DNA from: Leifsonia shinshuensis
Lineage (GTDB): Bacteria > Actinomycetota > Actinomycetes > Actinomycetales > Microbacteriaceae
Assembly: GCF_014217625.1 (NCBI RefSeq)
Contig: NZ_CP043641.1
Location: 3,224,001 to 3,288,000 of the forward strand
Direction of reading: 5' to 3'
DNA: 64,000 nt
Shown here: one piece after another, positions 51,198 to 58,673 of the stretch
Position numbering within the stretch: the stretch's first letter is position 1
How the letters are laid out: each line of letters begins with the position of its first letter
Translations under genes and position numbers: made by a program
The notes under the pieces: generated by a model
Told to the model about the DNA's origin: nothing
Databases searched by the model: none
The model's input: the letters and a program-made list of their open reading frames with translations, nothing else

Positions 51198-51244
51198 TTA
51201 TCCACAGTCGATTACACAGGTGGAAAATAGTGAGTCAGACTCAC
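51198..51244. other. AT-richer spacer with DnaA-box-like site and palindrome
   Basis: Between the hypothetical gene and idi (convergent) lie TTATCCACA (51198-51206, a consensus DnaA box) and GTGAGTC-A-GACTCAC (51230-51244), a perfect 15-bp inverted repeat that reaches into the idi stop codon. The repeat may work as a two-way transcription end. A single DnaA box can arise by chance. Confidence 0.35.
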
Positions 51245-51792
51245 AGCTGACCTGAAGCTTCGGGTGCGTCGTCGGCGTACAGGGCGGGGAGCTGGAGCGT
51301 CAGCCACGGGCTGAACGCCCACGGTGTGGCCTCCACCGCCGCCAGCAGAGTGCGCGGATCGACCCACTCCCACTCCGCCACCTCGGCGGCGGACGGGTTC
51401 AGGTCGCCCACGATCGTCGCCGTGAAGACCGGGCAGACCTCGTACTCGACGATGCCGGAGGCGTCGGTGGCGCGGTACTGGAAGTCCGGGATCACCGGCG
51501 CCAGGTTGTCGACGGCGGTGCCGAGCTCGTCGGCGGCGCGGCGCGCGATCGCGTCCTCCATCGACTCGCCGGGGGCGGGATGCCCGCAGAACGAGTTGGT
51601 CCAGACGCCCGGCCAGGTCGCCTTGCTCAACGCCCGGCGGGTGACCAGGATGCGGCCCTCACCGTCGAAGAGGTGGCACGAGAAGGCCAGGTGGAGGGGG
51701 GTGTCCGCGGTGTGGACGGTCGCCTTGTCCGCGGTCCCGATCGGGGTGCCGTCCTCTGCGAGCAGGACGACCTCTTCGCGCGGTGACGTCAT
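51241..51792 (-). CDS. idi: Isopentenyl-diphosphate delta-isomerase, type 1
   Basis: 183 aa Nudix-fold enzyme that converts isopentenyl to dimethylallyl diphosphate for isoprenoid (carotenoid, menaquinone) synthesis. Catalytic Cys is in TNSFCGHPAPGES and catalytic Glu in VEYEVCPVF; metal-binding His residues are at HLAFSCHLF. ATG at 51792. It is transcribed alone; the rest of the isoprenoid pathway is not in the window. Confidence 0.93.
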   Translation of the reverse strand: MTSPREEVVLLAEDGTPIGTADKATVHTADTPLHLAFSCHLFDGEGRILVTRRALSKATWPGVWTNSFCGHPAPGESMEDAIARRAADELGTAVDNLAPVIPDFQYRATDASGIVEYEVCPVFTATIVGDLNPSAAEVAEWEWVDPRTLLAAVEATPWAFSPWLTLQLPALYADDAPEASGQL

Positions 51793-51911
51793 GCGTCCAT
51801 CCTAGGCTCGGGTCGCTGGAGGGCGGCCTGAGGTAGCGGGTGCGAGCGGCCGGGGAGGACGGCGAAGGGGCGCGCCCGTGCGGTCGCGCCCCTTCGGTTG
51901 TGCCGGTGGGG

Positions 51912-53240
51912 TCAGTCGGCGTCGGTGCCCTCTTCGGTGTCGGAGGTGTCGGTGCCGGAGGTGTCTGTGCCGGGGGCGTCTGTGCCCGCGGCGTCGGTGG
52001 TGGCGGACTCCCCGGCGGCGGTCGCGTCGGCCTGGGCGGCGGGCGTCCAGCCGAGGTTGCGTGCCATCGCCTCGAGCGTGGCGAGCGTGGTGGCGAGGTC
52101 GGCCGGGTCGATGCCCTCCGCGACGCTCGCGCGCACCGTGCGGATCCGCTCGAAGGCGGCGTCGTGCGCGGCGCGCCCCTCGTCGGTCAGCGTGGCGCGG
52201 TCGCCGTCGAACCAGACCCAGCCGCGCTCGACGAAGTCCGCGAGGATGCGATCCACCCCGCCGCGGCAGCGCCCGTCGAAGCCGTGCCGTCCCGCGAAGG
52301 GAGGCCGCCCCTGCCCGGAGCGCTCGTGGCCGTACGCGTCGGGCCCGAAGCGCCCGCCGACGTCACCGCGGCCGAAGGGCCCGGGACCGAACGGGCGACC
52401 GTACCGGCCGGGGCCGAAGCCGCCGTAACCGAAGCCGCCGTAACCGACGCCGCCCGGGCCGAAGCCGTGCCCGCCGTGCCCGAACGCAGAACCGCGCTCG
52501 ACCCCGCGGACGAATCCGCGCTCGAACCCCCGCTCGAACGCCTGCTCGGCGCCATGGTGGTGGTGATCGGGGTGCGGGTGGTGGTCGCCGTGCTCGTCGT
52601 GGGGGCCGTGGTGATGCTCGTGCTCGTGGTGCTCGCCCTCGTGGTGCTCATCGTGGTCGTGGAGTTCGGTGCCGGAGGCGCCTTCGCGACTGTCCGGTCC
52701 GTAGGTGTCGCGCTCCGCGTCGTGGCCGTGGTCGCCGCGGTCGTGCCCGGCGTGGTCCATACCGCCGTGGCCATGCCCGTCGTGGTCGTGCCCGTCGTGG
52801 TCGTGCCCGGCGTGGGCGCCCGGCTCGTCGTGGACGCGCGCGTTGTCGTGGTCCATCCACGCGCGGTACATCTGCTGCCGGCGCTCCCATTCGCGCCGCA
52901 TCCAGTCGGGACGCCCGCGCCATTCGCGGCGGGCCGACGCGGTGTCGCCGCGCTCGGGAGCGCCGTCCGCGGGTGTGCTCTGGGCGTCTCCGGGGAGGTC
53001 TGCGCCGAAGGCACGGCCGCGTCCACGCCGTCCTCGGTGCGGGAGTGCGTCGGCGAGTTGGTCGGCGGTGGCCGGACCGTCGGCGAGCGTGTGCAGGACG
53101 CGCCAGCCCCGGCGGCCGAGGTCGAGCTCGTGGAGCTCGTCGCGCATCCGATCGCGGAGGCGCGTGTTGAGTTCGCCGAACCAGTAGCCCGGCGGGGTGT
53201 TCTCGGAATCGTGGGTGTTCGAGTCGTCGATGGGTGTCAT
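51912..53240 (-). CDS. MarR-like winged-helix protein split by a His-rich insertion
   Basis: 442 aa, about three times normal MarR length. Residues 20-67 form the first half of a MarR/PadR-like fold (RRGWRVLHTLADGPATADQLADAL). Residues 327-398 supply the rest: GGVDRILADFVERGWVWFDGDRATLTDEGRAAHD is the wing, then a dimerisation helix. Between them lie some 260 residues of low complexity. One part (131-230) has 32 His in 100 residues with Asp/Gly, and the next (231-325) is Gly/Phe/Arg-rich. Metal binding is likely. AAGGGAG precedes the ATG at 53240. It is divergent from a second His-rich MarR gene. Confidence 0.75.
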   Translation of the reverse strand: MTPIDDSNTHDSENTPPGYWFGELNTRLRDRMRDELHELDLGRRGWRVLHTLADGPATADQLADALPHRGRRGRGRAFGADLPGDAQSTPADGAPERGDTASARREWRGRPDWMRREWERRQQMYRAWMDHDNARVHDEPGAHAGHDHDGHDHDGHGHGGMDHAGHDRGDHGHDAERDTYGPDSREGASGTELHDHDEHHEGEHHEHEHHHGPHDEHGDHHPHPDHHHHGAEQAFERGFERGFVRGVERGSAFGHGGHGFGPGGVGYGGFGYGGFGPGRYGRPFGPGPFGRGDVGGRFGPDAYGHERSGQGRPPFAGRHGFDGRCRGGVDRILADFVERGWVWFDGDRATLTDEGRAAHDAAFERIRTVRASVAEGIDPADLATTLATLEAMARNLGWTPAAQADATAAGESATTDAAGTDAPGTDTSGTDTSDTEEGTDAD

Positions 53241-53262
53241 CGGGGACTCCCTTCTTTTTCTA

Positions 53263-53292
53263 TGTACTGTTACAAGTAAATGTATAGTTACA
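53263..53292. promoter_or_regulatory. Two tandem TGTA-N4-TACA boxes between the His-rich regulators
   Basis: TGTACTGTTACA (53263-53274) and TGTATAGTTACA (53281-53292), 18 bp centre to centre, in the 55-bp divergent gap. The second box contains a -10-like TATAGT (53283-53288) about 7 bases before the ATG at 53296, which would make that mRNA leaderless. They are likely operators for one or both regulators. Confidence 0.65.
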
Positions 53293-53295
53293 TGC

Positions 53296-54078
53296 ATGGC
53301 TGAGGATCGTCAAGAGCAAGACCGTTCGCCCGAAGCGGACGTGATCGAACTGATCGAGCGCTCGCTGGTCGCCGTCCGCCGCGACCAGTCGCGCCGCCGC
53401 CCGTCCGGCCCGTGGGACGCCGGAGCGTTCCCCGGCCGCGGTCACGGCAACCACGGCAGCTCGAACCACGGCCCCGACCACAACGGCGACGGCCGAGCGA
53501 ACCACGCCGACGGCCGCGGAGACCATGATTCGACCCAGCCCGCCCATGAAGACGCTGGCGCCGGCGAGGGCGGCGCACCCTCCCACGACCACCACGGCTC
53601 GCACTCCCACCCGGCCCCGCACGGCTTCGACCCGCACACCTGGGGCCCGCGCGGCCCGTGGTCCGGCTTCCCCGGCCCGTTCGGCGACTCCGCCCGCCCC
53701 GGCCCCGGACGCCGCGGGCGCGACGGCTCCCTCGGCCGCTTCGCCCGCATCCGCATGCTGGAGGCCCTGGCGGCCGCCGACACGGACGGCCGGCAGCTGT
53801 CGGTCAGCTCCCTCGCCGCCGCGATCGGCGTCGATCAGCCGCGGGCCAGCCGCCTCGTGCAGGAGGGCGTCGACCGCGGGCTGGTGCGGCGGGTCCCCGA
53901 CCCGTCCGACGCGCGGCGCGCGCTCATCCAGCTCACCACCGCCGGCCGCTCGCAGCTCGGCGAAGTCCAGGACCACCGCCGCTCCGCCGTCGAGACCGCG
54001 CTGGCCTCCTTCACCCCGGAGGAGGCCCGCACCTTCGCCGAGCTCTTCGCCCGCTTCGTCCAGGCCTGGCCCCGCTGA
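53296..54078 (+). CDS. MarR-family regulator with N-terminal His-rich insertion
   Basis: 260 aa. An N-terminal helix (10-32, ADVIELIERSLVAVRRD) is followed by about 115 residues rich in His, Gly, Pro and Asp (GHGNHGSSNHGPDHNG; SHDHHGSHSHPAPHG). A complete MarR winged helix spans about 150-225 (QLSVSSLAAAIGVDQPRASRLVQEGVDRGLVRRVPDPSDARRALIQLT), with a C-terminal dimer helix. The ATG at 53296 has no Shine-Dalgarno and fits a leaderless transcript. The insert is in a different place from that of the divergent regulator, but both are His-rich. A metal-responsive pair is inferred. Confidence 0.8.
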   Translation: MAEDRQEQDRSPEADVIELIERSLVAVRRDQSRRRPSGPWDAGAFPGRGHGNHGSSNHGPDHNGDGRANHADGRGDHDSTQPAHEDAGAGEGGAPSHDHHGSHSHPAPHGFDPHTWGPRGPWSGFPGPFGDSARPGPGRRGRDGSLGRFARIRMLEALAAADTDGRQLSVSSLAAAIGVDQPRASRLVQEGVDRGLVRRVPDPSDARRALIQLTTAGRSQLGEVQDHRRSAVETALASFTPEEARTFAELFARFVQAWPR

Positions 54079-54144
54079 GCGCCCACCACCCGAACTCCCG
54101 ACGACCGGTCACGGAGCCAACGGAGGACTTCCGGCTCCACCTCC

Positions 54145-54202
54145 AGCGGATCTCCTCCGCTGACTGCGATCGCGCGGCGTGCCGCAGCGGATCTCCTCCG
54201 CT
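54145..54202. repeat. Duplicated 17-base hairpin between convergent genes
   Basis: AGCGGATCTCCTCCGCT occurs at 54145-54161 and again at 54186-54202. Each copy folds as AGCGGA-TCTCC-TCCGCT. They lie just past the marR gene and before the stop of the convergent MFS gene, so they could act as a two-way terminator, although no T-run follows. Confidence 0.55.
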
Positions 54203-54212
54203 CCCCGCATCG

Positions 54213-55649
54213 CTACCGCGGCGACTTCACCGGCACCAGCAGCACCAGCCCGACCAGCAGCACCAGCACGATCCCGAGGATCCCCCAGTACTGCGCCCCG
54301 CCCAGCGCGACGAACAGCGCGAACAGCAGCGGCGCCACGAACGACACCGCCCGCCCGCACGTCGCATACAGCCCGAACACCTCGCCCTCGCGTCCGGCGG
54401 GCGTCACGCGGGCCAGGAAGGTCCGGCTCGCCGACTGCGCCGGCCCGACGAACAGGCACAGGATCAGGCCGAACACCCAGAACGCGATCGCGCCGGCGTC
54501 GTGCAGGAAGAACACCGCGAGCCCCGCGATCACGAGCCCGACCAGCGCCGTGACGATCACCGGCTTCGCCCCGAACCGGTCGTCGAAGCGGCCGGACAGC
54601 ACCGTGCTGACGCCGGCGACGACATTCGCGGCGATGGCGAACACGATCACGCCCGACTGACTGAAGCCGAACGTCCCCTTCGCGAGGATGCCGCCGAACG
54701 TGAACACGCCGACCAGCCCGTCCCGGAACAGCGCAGACGAGATCAGGAAGAGCACCGTGTTCCGGCTCTCCTTCCACAGCACCGCGATGTCGCGGAACAG
54801 CAGTCGGTACGACGCGAAGAACCCGACCCGCGGCAGCCGGCGGTTCGCCGGCGCCTCCGGCACGCGCAGCAGCACCGGGATGGACAGCGCGAGCGTCCAG
54901 ACCGCGGCGACCAGCGCGACGAGCCGGTAGTTCAGCCCCTGGTCCGTCGTGACGTGGAGGATGCCGCCCGTCCCGTCGCCGTTGGGCGACGCGAGCAACA
55001 CGAGCACGATGACGAGCAGCAGGATGCCGCCGAAGTAGCCGCTGGCCCAGCCGAGCCCGCTCACCCGGCCGACCGTCTTCGGCGTGGACACCTGGACGAG
55101 CATCGCGTTGTAGTTCACGGTCGCGATCTCGTAGAACACCGTCCCGACCGCGACGAGCACGACGCCGAACAGGAAGAACGACGGCTCGCCCACGACGAAG
55201 AACATCAGCGCCGTGATGACGACCACGACGCCGGTGTTGATCCCGAGCCACAGCTTGCGGCGTCCCGAGCCGTCGGTGCGGCGGCCCAGCACGGGAGCGA
55301 GCACGGCGACGACGATCCCGGCGATCCCGATGCCCCAGGCCAGCCCGCTGGAGAGGCCGGCGATCGCGCCGGTCACCGCGTGGTGGGCCGGGCCGGAGGC
55401 GTCCTTCTCGGCGTCCTGGGCGGAGACCAGCGCGGGGGAGATGAAGTAGCTGGAGGTCAGGTAGACGGTGAAGACGAAGGTCGTGATGACCGCGTTGAAC
55501 GCGGCGCCGCCGGCATCCCAGAGCGCCCACGACGCCACCCAGCTGCGCGGGATGCTGCGCTCGGTGGAGCTGTCGGCGAAGATCGGGCTCGCCGCGGTCG
55601 CGAGGGCGTCGTCGCCCGCGCCTCCGGTCGCCGGAGTGTCGGTCGTCAT
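54213..55649 (-). CDS. MFS transporter, Atg22/UMF1-like
   Basis: 478 aa, about twelve membrane segments. SWALWDAGGAAFNAVITTFVFTVYL near the start and a later FYEIATVNYNAMLVQV are typical of the vacuole-effluxer Atg22-like (UMF1) branch of the MFS, where fungal members export amino acids. The N-terminal 35 residues are hydrophilic and Ala/Thr-rich. The bacterial substrate is unknown. Transcribed alone. Confidence 0.84.
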   Translation of the reverse strand: MTTDTPATGGAGDDALATAASPIFADSSTERSIPRSWVASWALWDAGGAAFNAVITTFVFTVYLTSSYFISPALVSAQDAEKDASGPAHHAVTGAIAGLSSGLAWGIGIAGIVVAVLAPVLGRRTDGSGRRKLWLGINTGVVVVITALMFFVVGEPSFFLFGVVLVAVGTVFYEIATVNYNAMLVQVSTPKTVGRVSGLGWASGYFGGILLLVIVLVLLASPNGDGTGGILHVTTDQGLNYRLVALVAAVWTLALSIPVLLRVPEAPANRRLPRVGFFASYRLLFRDIAVLWKESRNTVLFLISSALFRDGLVGVFTFGGILAKGTFGFSQSGVIVFAIAANVVAGVSTVLSGRFDDRFGAKPVIVTALVGLVIAGLAVFFLHDAGAIAFWVFGLILCLFVGPAQSASRTFLARVTPAGREGEVFGLYATCGRAVSFVAPLLFALFVALGGAQYWGILGIVLVLLVGLVLLVPVKSPR

Positions 55650-55698
55650 GGGGACAGCGTAGGGCGTGGCGGGGAACGGGCGGTGAACGTGCCGGAGG

Positions 55699-56331
55699 TC
55701 AGTCTCGTGTGCCGGTCACGTTCACCCGGAACCACGACGTCACCGGCTCGCTGTCGTGCAGGAATCCCGCGATCCGGTCGGCGGCCTCCGGCGTCGCGAA
55801 CCAGTCGGGGACGCCCCAGTCGGCCCAGGTGATGATCCCCTTGTACCGCAGCAGCTCGGCGCGCGGATGGTCTGCCGGGTAGCCGCGCGGGGAGGTCTTG
55901 AGCTGCTCCGGGATCTCGATGCCGATCCCGGAGGCGCGCAGCGCCCTGAGCGCGGACTCCAGCTCCCCGCCGGTACGCGGAGCGTCCACGGCCCGGCGGT
56001 ACCGGTCCAGCTGCTCCTTGTCGAGCTGGTACACGCCCGCGCCGCCGGCGACGCCCTCCGCGGAGACCTGGACGTAGCCGCCGCGGGCGAAGGTGAGCGC
56101 CGCGTGGAGCTTGTACGGCGACTTGTCGTGCGAGAACCGCACGTCACGGTACGGACGGAATAGCCGGCCGGCGCCGAACTCGGGCTCGAGCGCCTCCGCG
56201 AGTGCGTGCATCGGCGCCGCGACCCGCCGCTCGTAGCGCTCCCGGTTCTCCAGCCAGAACGCCTTGTCGTTGCGCAGCGTCAGCTCGCGGTAGAACGCGA
56301 TCGCGTCCTCGTCGAACCCGGTGAATTCCAT
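55699..56331 (-). CDS. DUF2461 domain-containing protein
   Basis: 210 aa, essentially one DUF2461 domain: FYRELTLRNDKAFWLENRERYERRVAAPMHAL near the N-terminus, FRPYRDVRFSHDKSPYK in the middle, and VYQLDKEQLDRYRRAVD. The family is widespread in actinobacteria and Bacteroidetes and has no known function. ATG at 56331. It is divergent from the third SDR gene. Confidence 0.88.
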   Translation of the reverse strand: MEFTGFDEDAIAFYRELTLRNDKAFWLENRERYERRVAAPMHALAEALEPEFGAGRLFRPYRDVRFSHDKSPYKLHAALTFARGGYVQVSAEGVAGGAGVYQLDKEQLDRYRRAVDAPRTGGELESALRALRASGIGIEIPEQLKTSPRGYPADHPRAELLRYKGIITWADWGVPDWFATPEAADRIAGFLHDSEPVTSWFRVNVTGTRD

Positions 56332-56396
56332 GGCCCGATCGTACGACGGCGCGGGTGGAGGTTGTCCCCGCGGCGGCGAATGCGGATGCTGTCGGT

Positions 56397-57170
56397 ATGG
56401 ACACGATGAAGGTCGCGGTCGCCGGTGGCACCGGCGTGGTCGGAGCCCGCACGGTGGAGGCGTTGAGGAAAGCCGGGCACGAGGCGGTGGTGCTGAGCCG
56501 GTCGGAGGGGGTCGACCTCCTCGCGGCGGCGCACGACACCGGCGAGGCGCACCGGCTGGCGCGGACGCTGGACGGCTGCGCGGCCGTCGTGGACGTCACA
56601 TCGGTGACGACGATGGGAGGCGCGGCCTCCACGCGCTTCTTCGAGGCGGTGACGACGGCGCTGCTCACCGCCGAGCGGGCGGCCGGAGTGACGCACCATG
56701 TCGCGCTCTCGATCGTGGGCGCGGCGGCGGCGCCGTACGCGTACTACGCGGGCAAGGCGGAGCAGGAGCGGCTGGTGATGGCGAGCGGCGACGGCTGGAG
56801 CCTGCTGCGCGCGACCCAGTTCCACGAGTTCGCGGCCCAGCTCGCCGGACGCTCCCGCGGCCGGATCAAGGCGGTCCCTGCAGTGAAGTCGCAACCCGTC
56901 GCGGCGGCGGAGGTCGGCGCACGCCTCGCCGAGCTGGCGACCGGAGACCCGGTGGGGCTCAGCCGCGACCTCGGCGGCCCGAAAGTGGAGGACATGCCGA
57001 CGCTGGTCCGCCGCTATCTCGAAGCGACCGGGTCGAACGCCCGCGTGTTCGCGGTCCCGCTGCCGGGACGCTGGGGCCGCGCGCTGCGCGACGGCACGCT
57101 GCTGCCCGGGCCGGACGCACAGCTCGGGACGCAGACCTTCGACGAGTGGCTCGCCACGGTCGCGAAGTGA
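56397..57170 (+). CDS. Atypical SDR, NAD(P)H-binding (paralog 3)
   Basis: 257 aa. The Rossmann strand VAVAGGTGVVGARTVEAL starts at about residue 6. HHVALSIVGA, LRATQFHEFAAQLAG and a C-terminal QTFDEWLATVAK place it with the two SDRs of the sigma locus. Unlike those it has no TGTCACA/GGTC promoter. ATG at 56397 or 56406; neither has a clear Shine-Dalgarno. The substrate is unknown. Confidence 0.78.
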   Translation: MDTMKVAVAGGTGVVGARTVEALRKAGHEAVVLSRSEGVDLLAAAHDTGEAHRLARTLDGCAAVVDVTSVTTMGGAASTRFFEAVTTALLTAERAAGVTHHVALSIVGAAAAPYAYYAGKAEQERLVMASGDGWSLLRATQFHEFAAQLAGRSRGRIKAVPAVKSQPVAAAEVGARLAELATGDPVGLSRDLGGPKVEDMPTLVRRYLEATGSNARVFAVPLPGRWGRALRDGTLLPGPDAQLGTQTFDEWLATVAK

Positions 57171-57182
57171 GCCGGCGGTGAG

Positions 57183-57767
57183 CTAGTCGTCGGCCGGCTC
57201 GTCCGCGGCCTCCACCTGCCCGTGCCGCGCACCGCCCCGCATCGGCACCCCGACCACCGCGAGCACCAGCGCCAGCACGGCGCCGCAGAAGATCGCGATG
57301 TCGGCGACGTTCCCGATGAACCAGTTCGCGTAGGCGATGAAGTCCACCACGTGCCCCTGGCCTAACGACGGCGCGCGGAACAGCCGGTCCCCGAGGTGCG
57401 TGACCGCTCCGCCGAGCAGGAGGCCGAACGCGACCGCCCACGACCGCGCGCCGACCCGGCGGGAGAAATAGAGGAGCGCGACGACGGCCAGCGCCGCGAT
57501 GATCGTGAACACCCAGGTCTGGTCGACCAGGAACGAGAACGCCGCCCCCGAGTTGTAGATGAGCTGGATCCCGAGCAGGTTGCCGATCAGCGAGTGGTAG
57601 TCGCCCTCGCGGAGGCTGGAGGTCGCCCACAGCTTGGTCAGCTGGTCGGCCAGGACCACGACGACGGCGATCACCAGGATCCACACCAGCGCGCGGGTCC
57701 GGCGGCGCGGGAAGTCGGCGTCCTCGGCCACGGGCTCGGCCTCGGGAGATGGGGTGCTCTCGGTCAC
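57183..57767 (-). CDS. lspA: Lipoprotein signal peptidase (signal peptidase II)
   Basis: 194 aa, four membrane segments. Cleaves the signal of diacylated prolipoproteins, such as the sugar-binding lipoprotein in this window. The catalytic Asp pair is visible in THLGDRLFR and NVADIAIF, and DQLTKLW is in the first segment. A hydrophilic N-terminus of about 25 residues precedes the first helix. GTG start. Confidence 0.93.
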   Translation of the reverse strand: MTESTPSPEAEPVAEDADFPRRRTRALVWILVIAVVVVLADQLTKLWATSSLREGDYHSLIGNLLGIQLIYNSGAAFSFLVDQTWVFTIIAALAVVALLYFSRRVGARSWAVAFGLLLGGAVTHLGDRLFRAPSLGQGHVVDFIAYANWFIGNVADIAIFCGAVLALVLAVVGVPMRGGARHGQVEAADEPADD

Positions 57768-57863
57768 CCCGTCATCCTCGCACCTTGCGCGGTGGAGCTA
57801 GGGGCAGCGCGGAGCGATGCTGCGACCCCAGCGCCGAGGGAGCCTGCGACCGAGGTTGGCACA

Positions 57864-58589
57864 TTACACCGACACCGGTAACGCGTACTGCGCCGTCCCG
57901 CCGTCCCCGCGCACCTGGCGGTGGATGTCCTCCATCGTGACGTCGAGCTGCCCGGCCGTGCCCGCCGCCGCCGTGAGGTCGCGCAGCAGCGGCTCCGGGA
58001 CCTCCCCGTCGTACTTGTAGTAGATCTTGTGCTCGAGGCTCGCCCAGAAGTCCATCGCCACCGTGCGCAGCTGCACCTCGACCGGCACCGCGACCGGCCC
58101 TCCGCTGAGGAACACCGGCACCTCCACGATCACGTGCAGGCTCTTATAGCCGTTGGGCTTGGGGTGCGCGATGTAGTCCTTCACCCGCAGCACGCGCACG
58201 TCCTCCTGTGCCGTCAGCAGCTCGAACACCCGGTACACGTCCGACACGAACGAGCACACGATCCGCACGCCGGCGATGTCGGTGATGGCCTCCCGGATCG
58301 CGTCGAACGACGGCTCGCAGTTCTTGCGGATGACCTTCTGCTCGAGGCTCTCGGCCGACTTGAGCCGGCTGGAGATGTGCTCGATCGGGTTGTAGTCCTG
58401 CAGCTCGGCGAACTCCTCGCGCAGGATGGACACCTTGGTGGAGATCTCGTCGATGCCGAACTTGTACGGCATGATGAACCGCGCGAAGTCCTCGCGGAAC
58501 GCCTGCACCTCGCTCAACGTGGCCGGGTCGATGCTCTGCAGAGCCTCGATCGCCCGGGTGGAGAGCAGCGGGGCCGGGTCGGATTCCAT
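57864..58589 (-). CDS. Small alarmone synthetase (RelA/SpoT-domain (p)ppGpp synthetase)
   Basis: 241 aa, a stand-alone (p)ppGpp synthetase domain with no hydrolase, TGS or ACT domain, as in RelQ/YjbM-type enzymes. Motifs are SRLKSAESLEQKVIRK, ITDIAGVRIVCSFVSDVYRVFELL, DYIAHPKPNGYKSLHVIVEVP and EVQLRTVAMDFWASLEHKIYYKY. It moves pyrophosphate from ATP to GDP or GTP as a stringent-response signal. The ATG at 58589 is chosen to match the family start. It is divergent from an MFS gene. Confidence 0.9.
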   Translation of the reverse strand: MESDPAPLLSTRAIEALQSIDPATLSEVQAFREDFARFIMPYKFGIDEISTKVSILREEFAELQDYNPIEHISSRLKSAESLEQKVIRKNCEPSFDAIREAITDIAGVRIVCSFVSDVYRVFELLTAQEDVRVLRVKDYIAHPKPNGYKSLHVIVEVPVFLSGGPVAVPVEVQLRTVAMDFWASLEHKIYYKYDGEVPEPLLRDLTAAAGTAGQLDVTMEDIHRQVRGDGGTAQYALPVSV

Positions 58590-58673
58590 GTGCCCGACGC
58601 TATCGACGCGGGTTGTGGAACGGGTGTGAATCGACTGTCGCCAAACCGTCGCCCGCTGTGCTTTCGTGTGCGC

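Noticed and set aside
51198..51206. TTATCCACA as part of a replication origin
   Set aside because: It is a single box with no cluster, and no dnaA or dnaN nearby; one match in 64 kb is possible by chance.
52560..52870. His-rich GTGGTC-type DNA repeats as a CRISPR or minisatellite array
   Set aside because: The repetition follows codons for His, Asp and Gly in a supported reading frame, and there are no regular repeat-spacer units.
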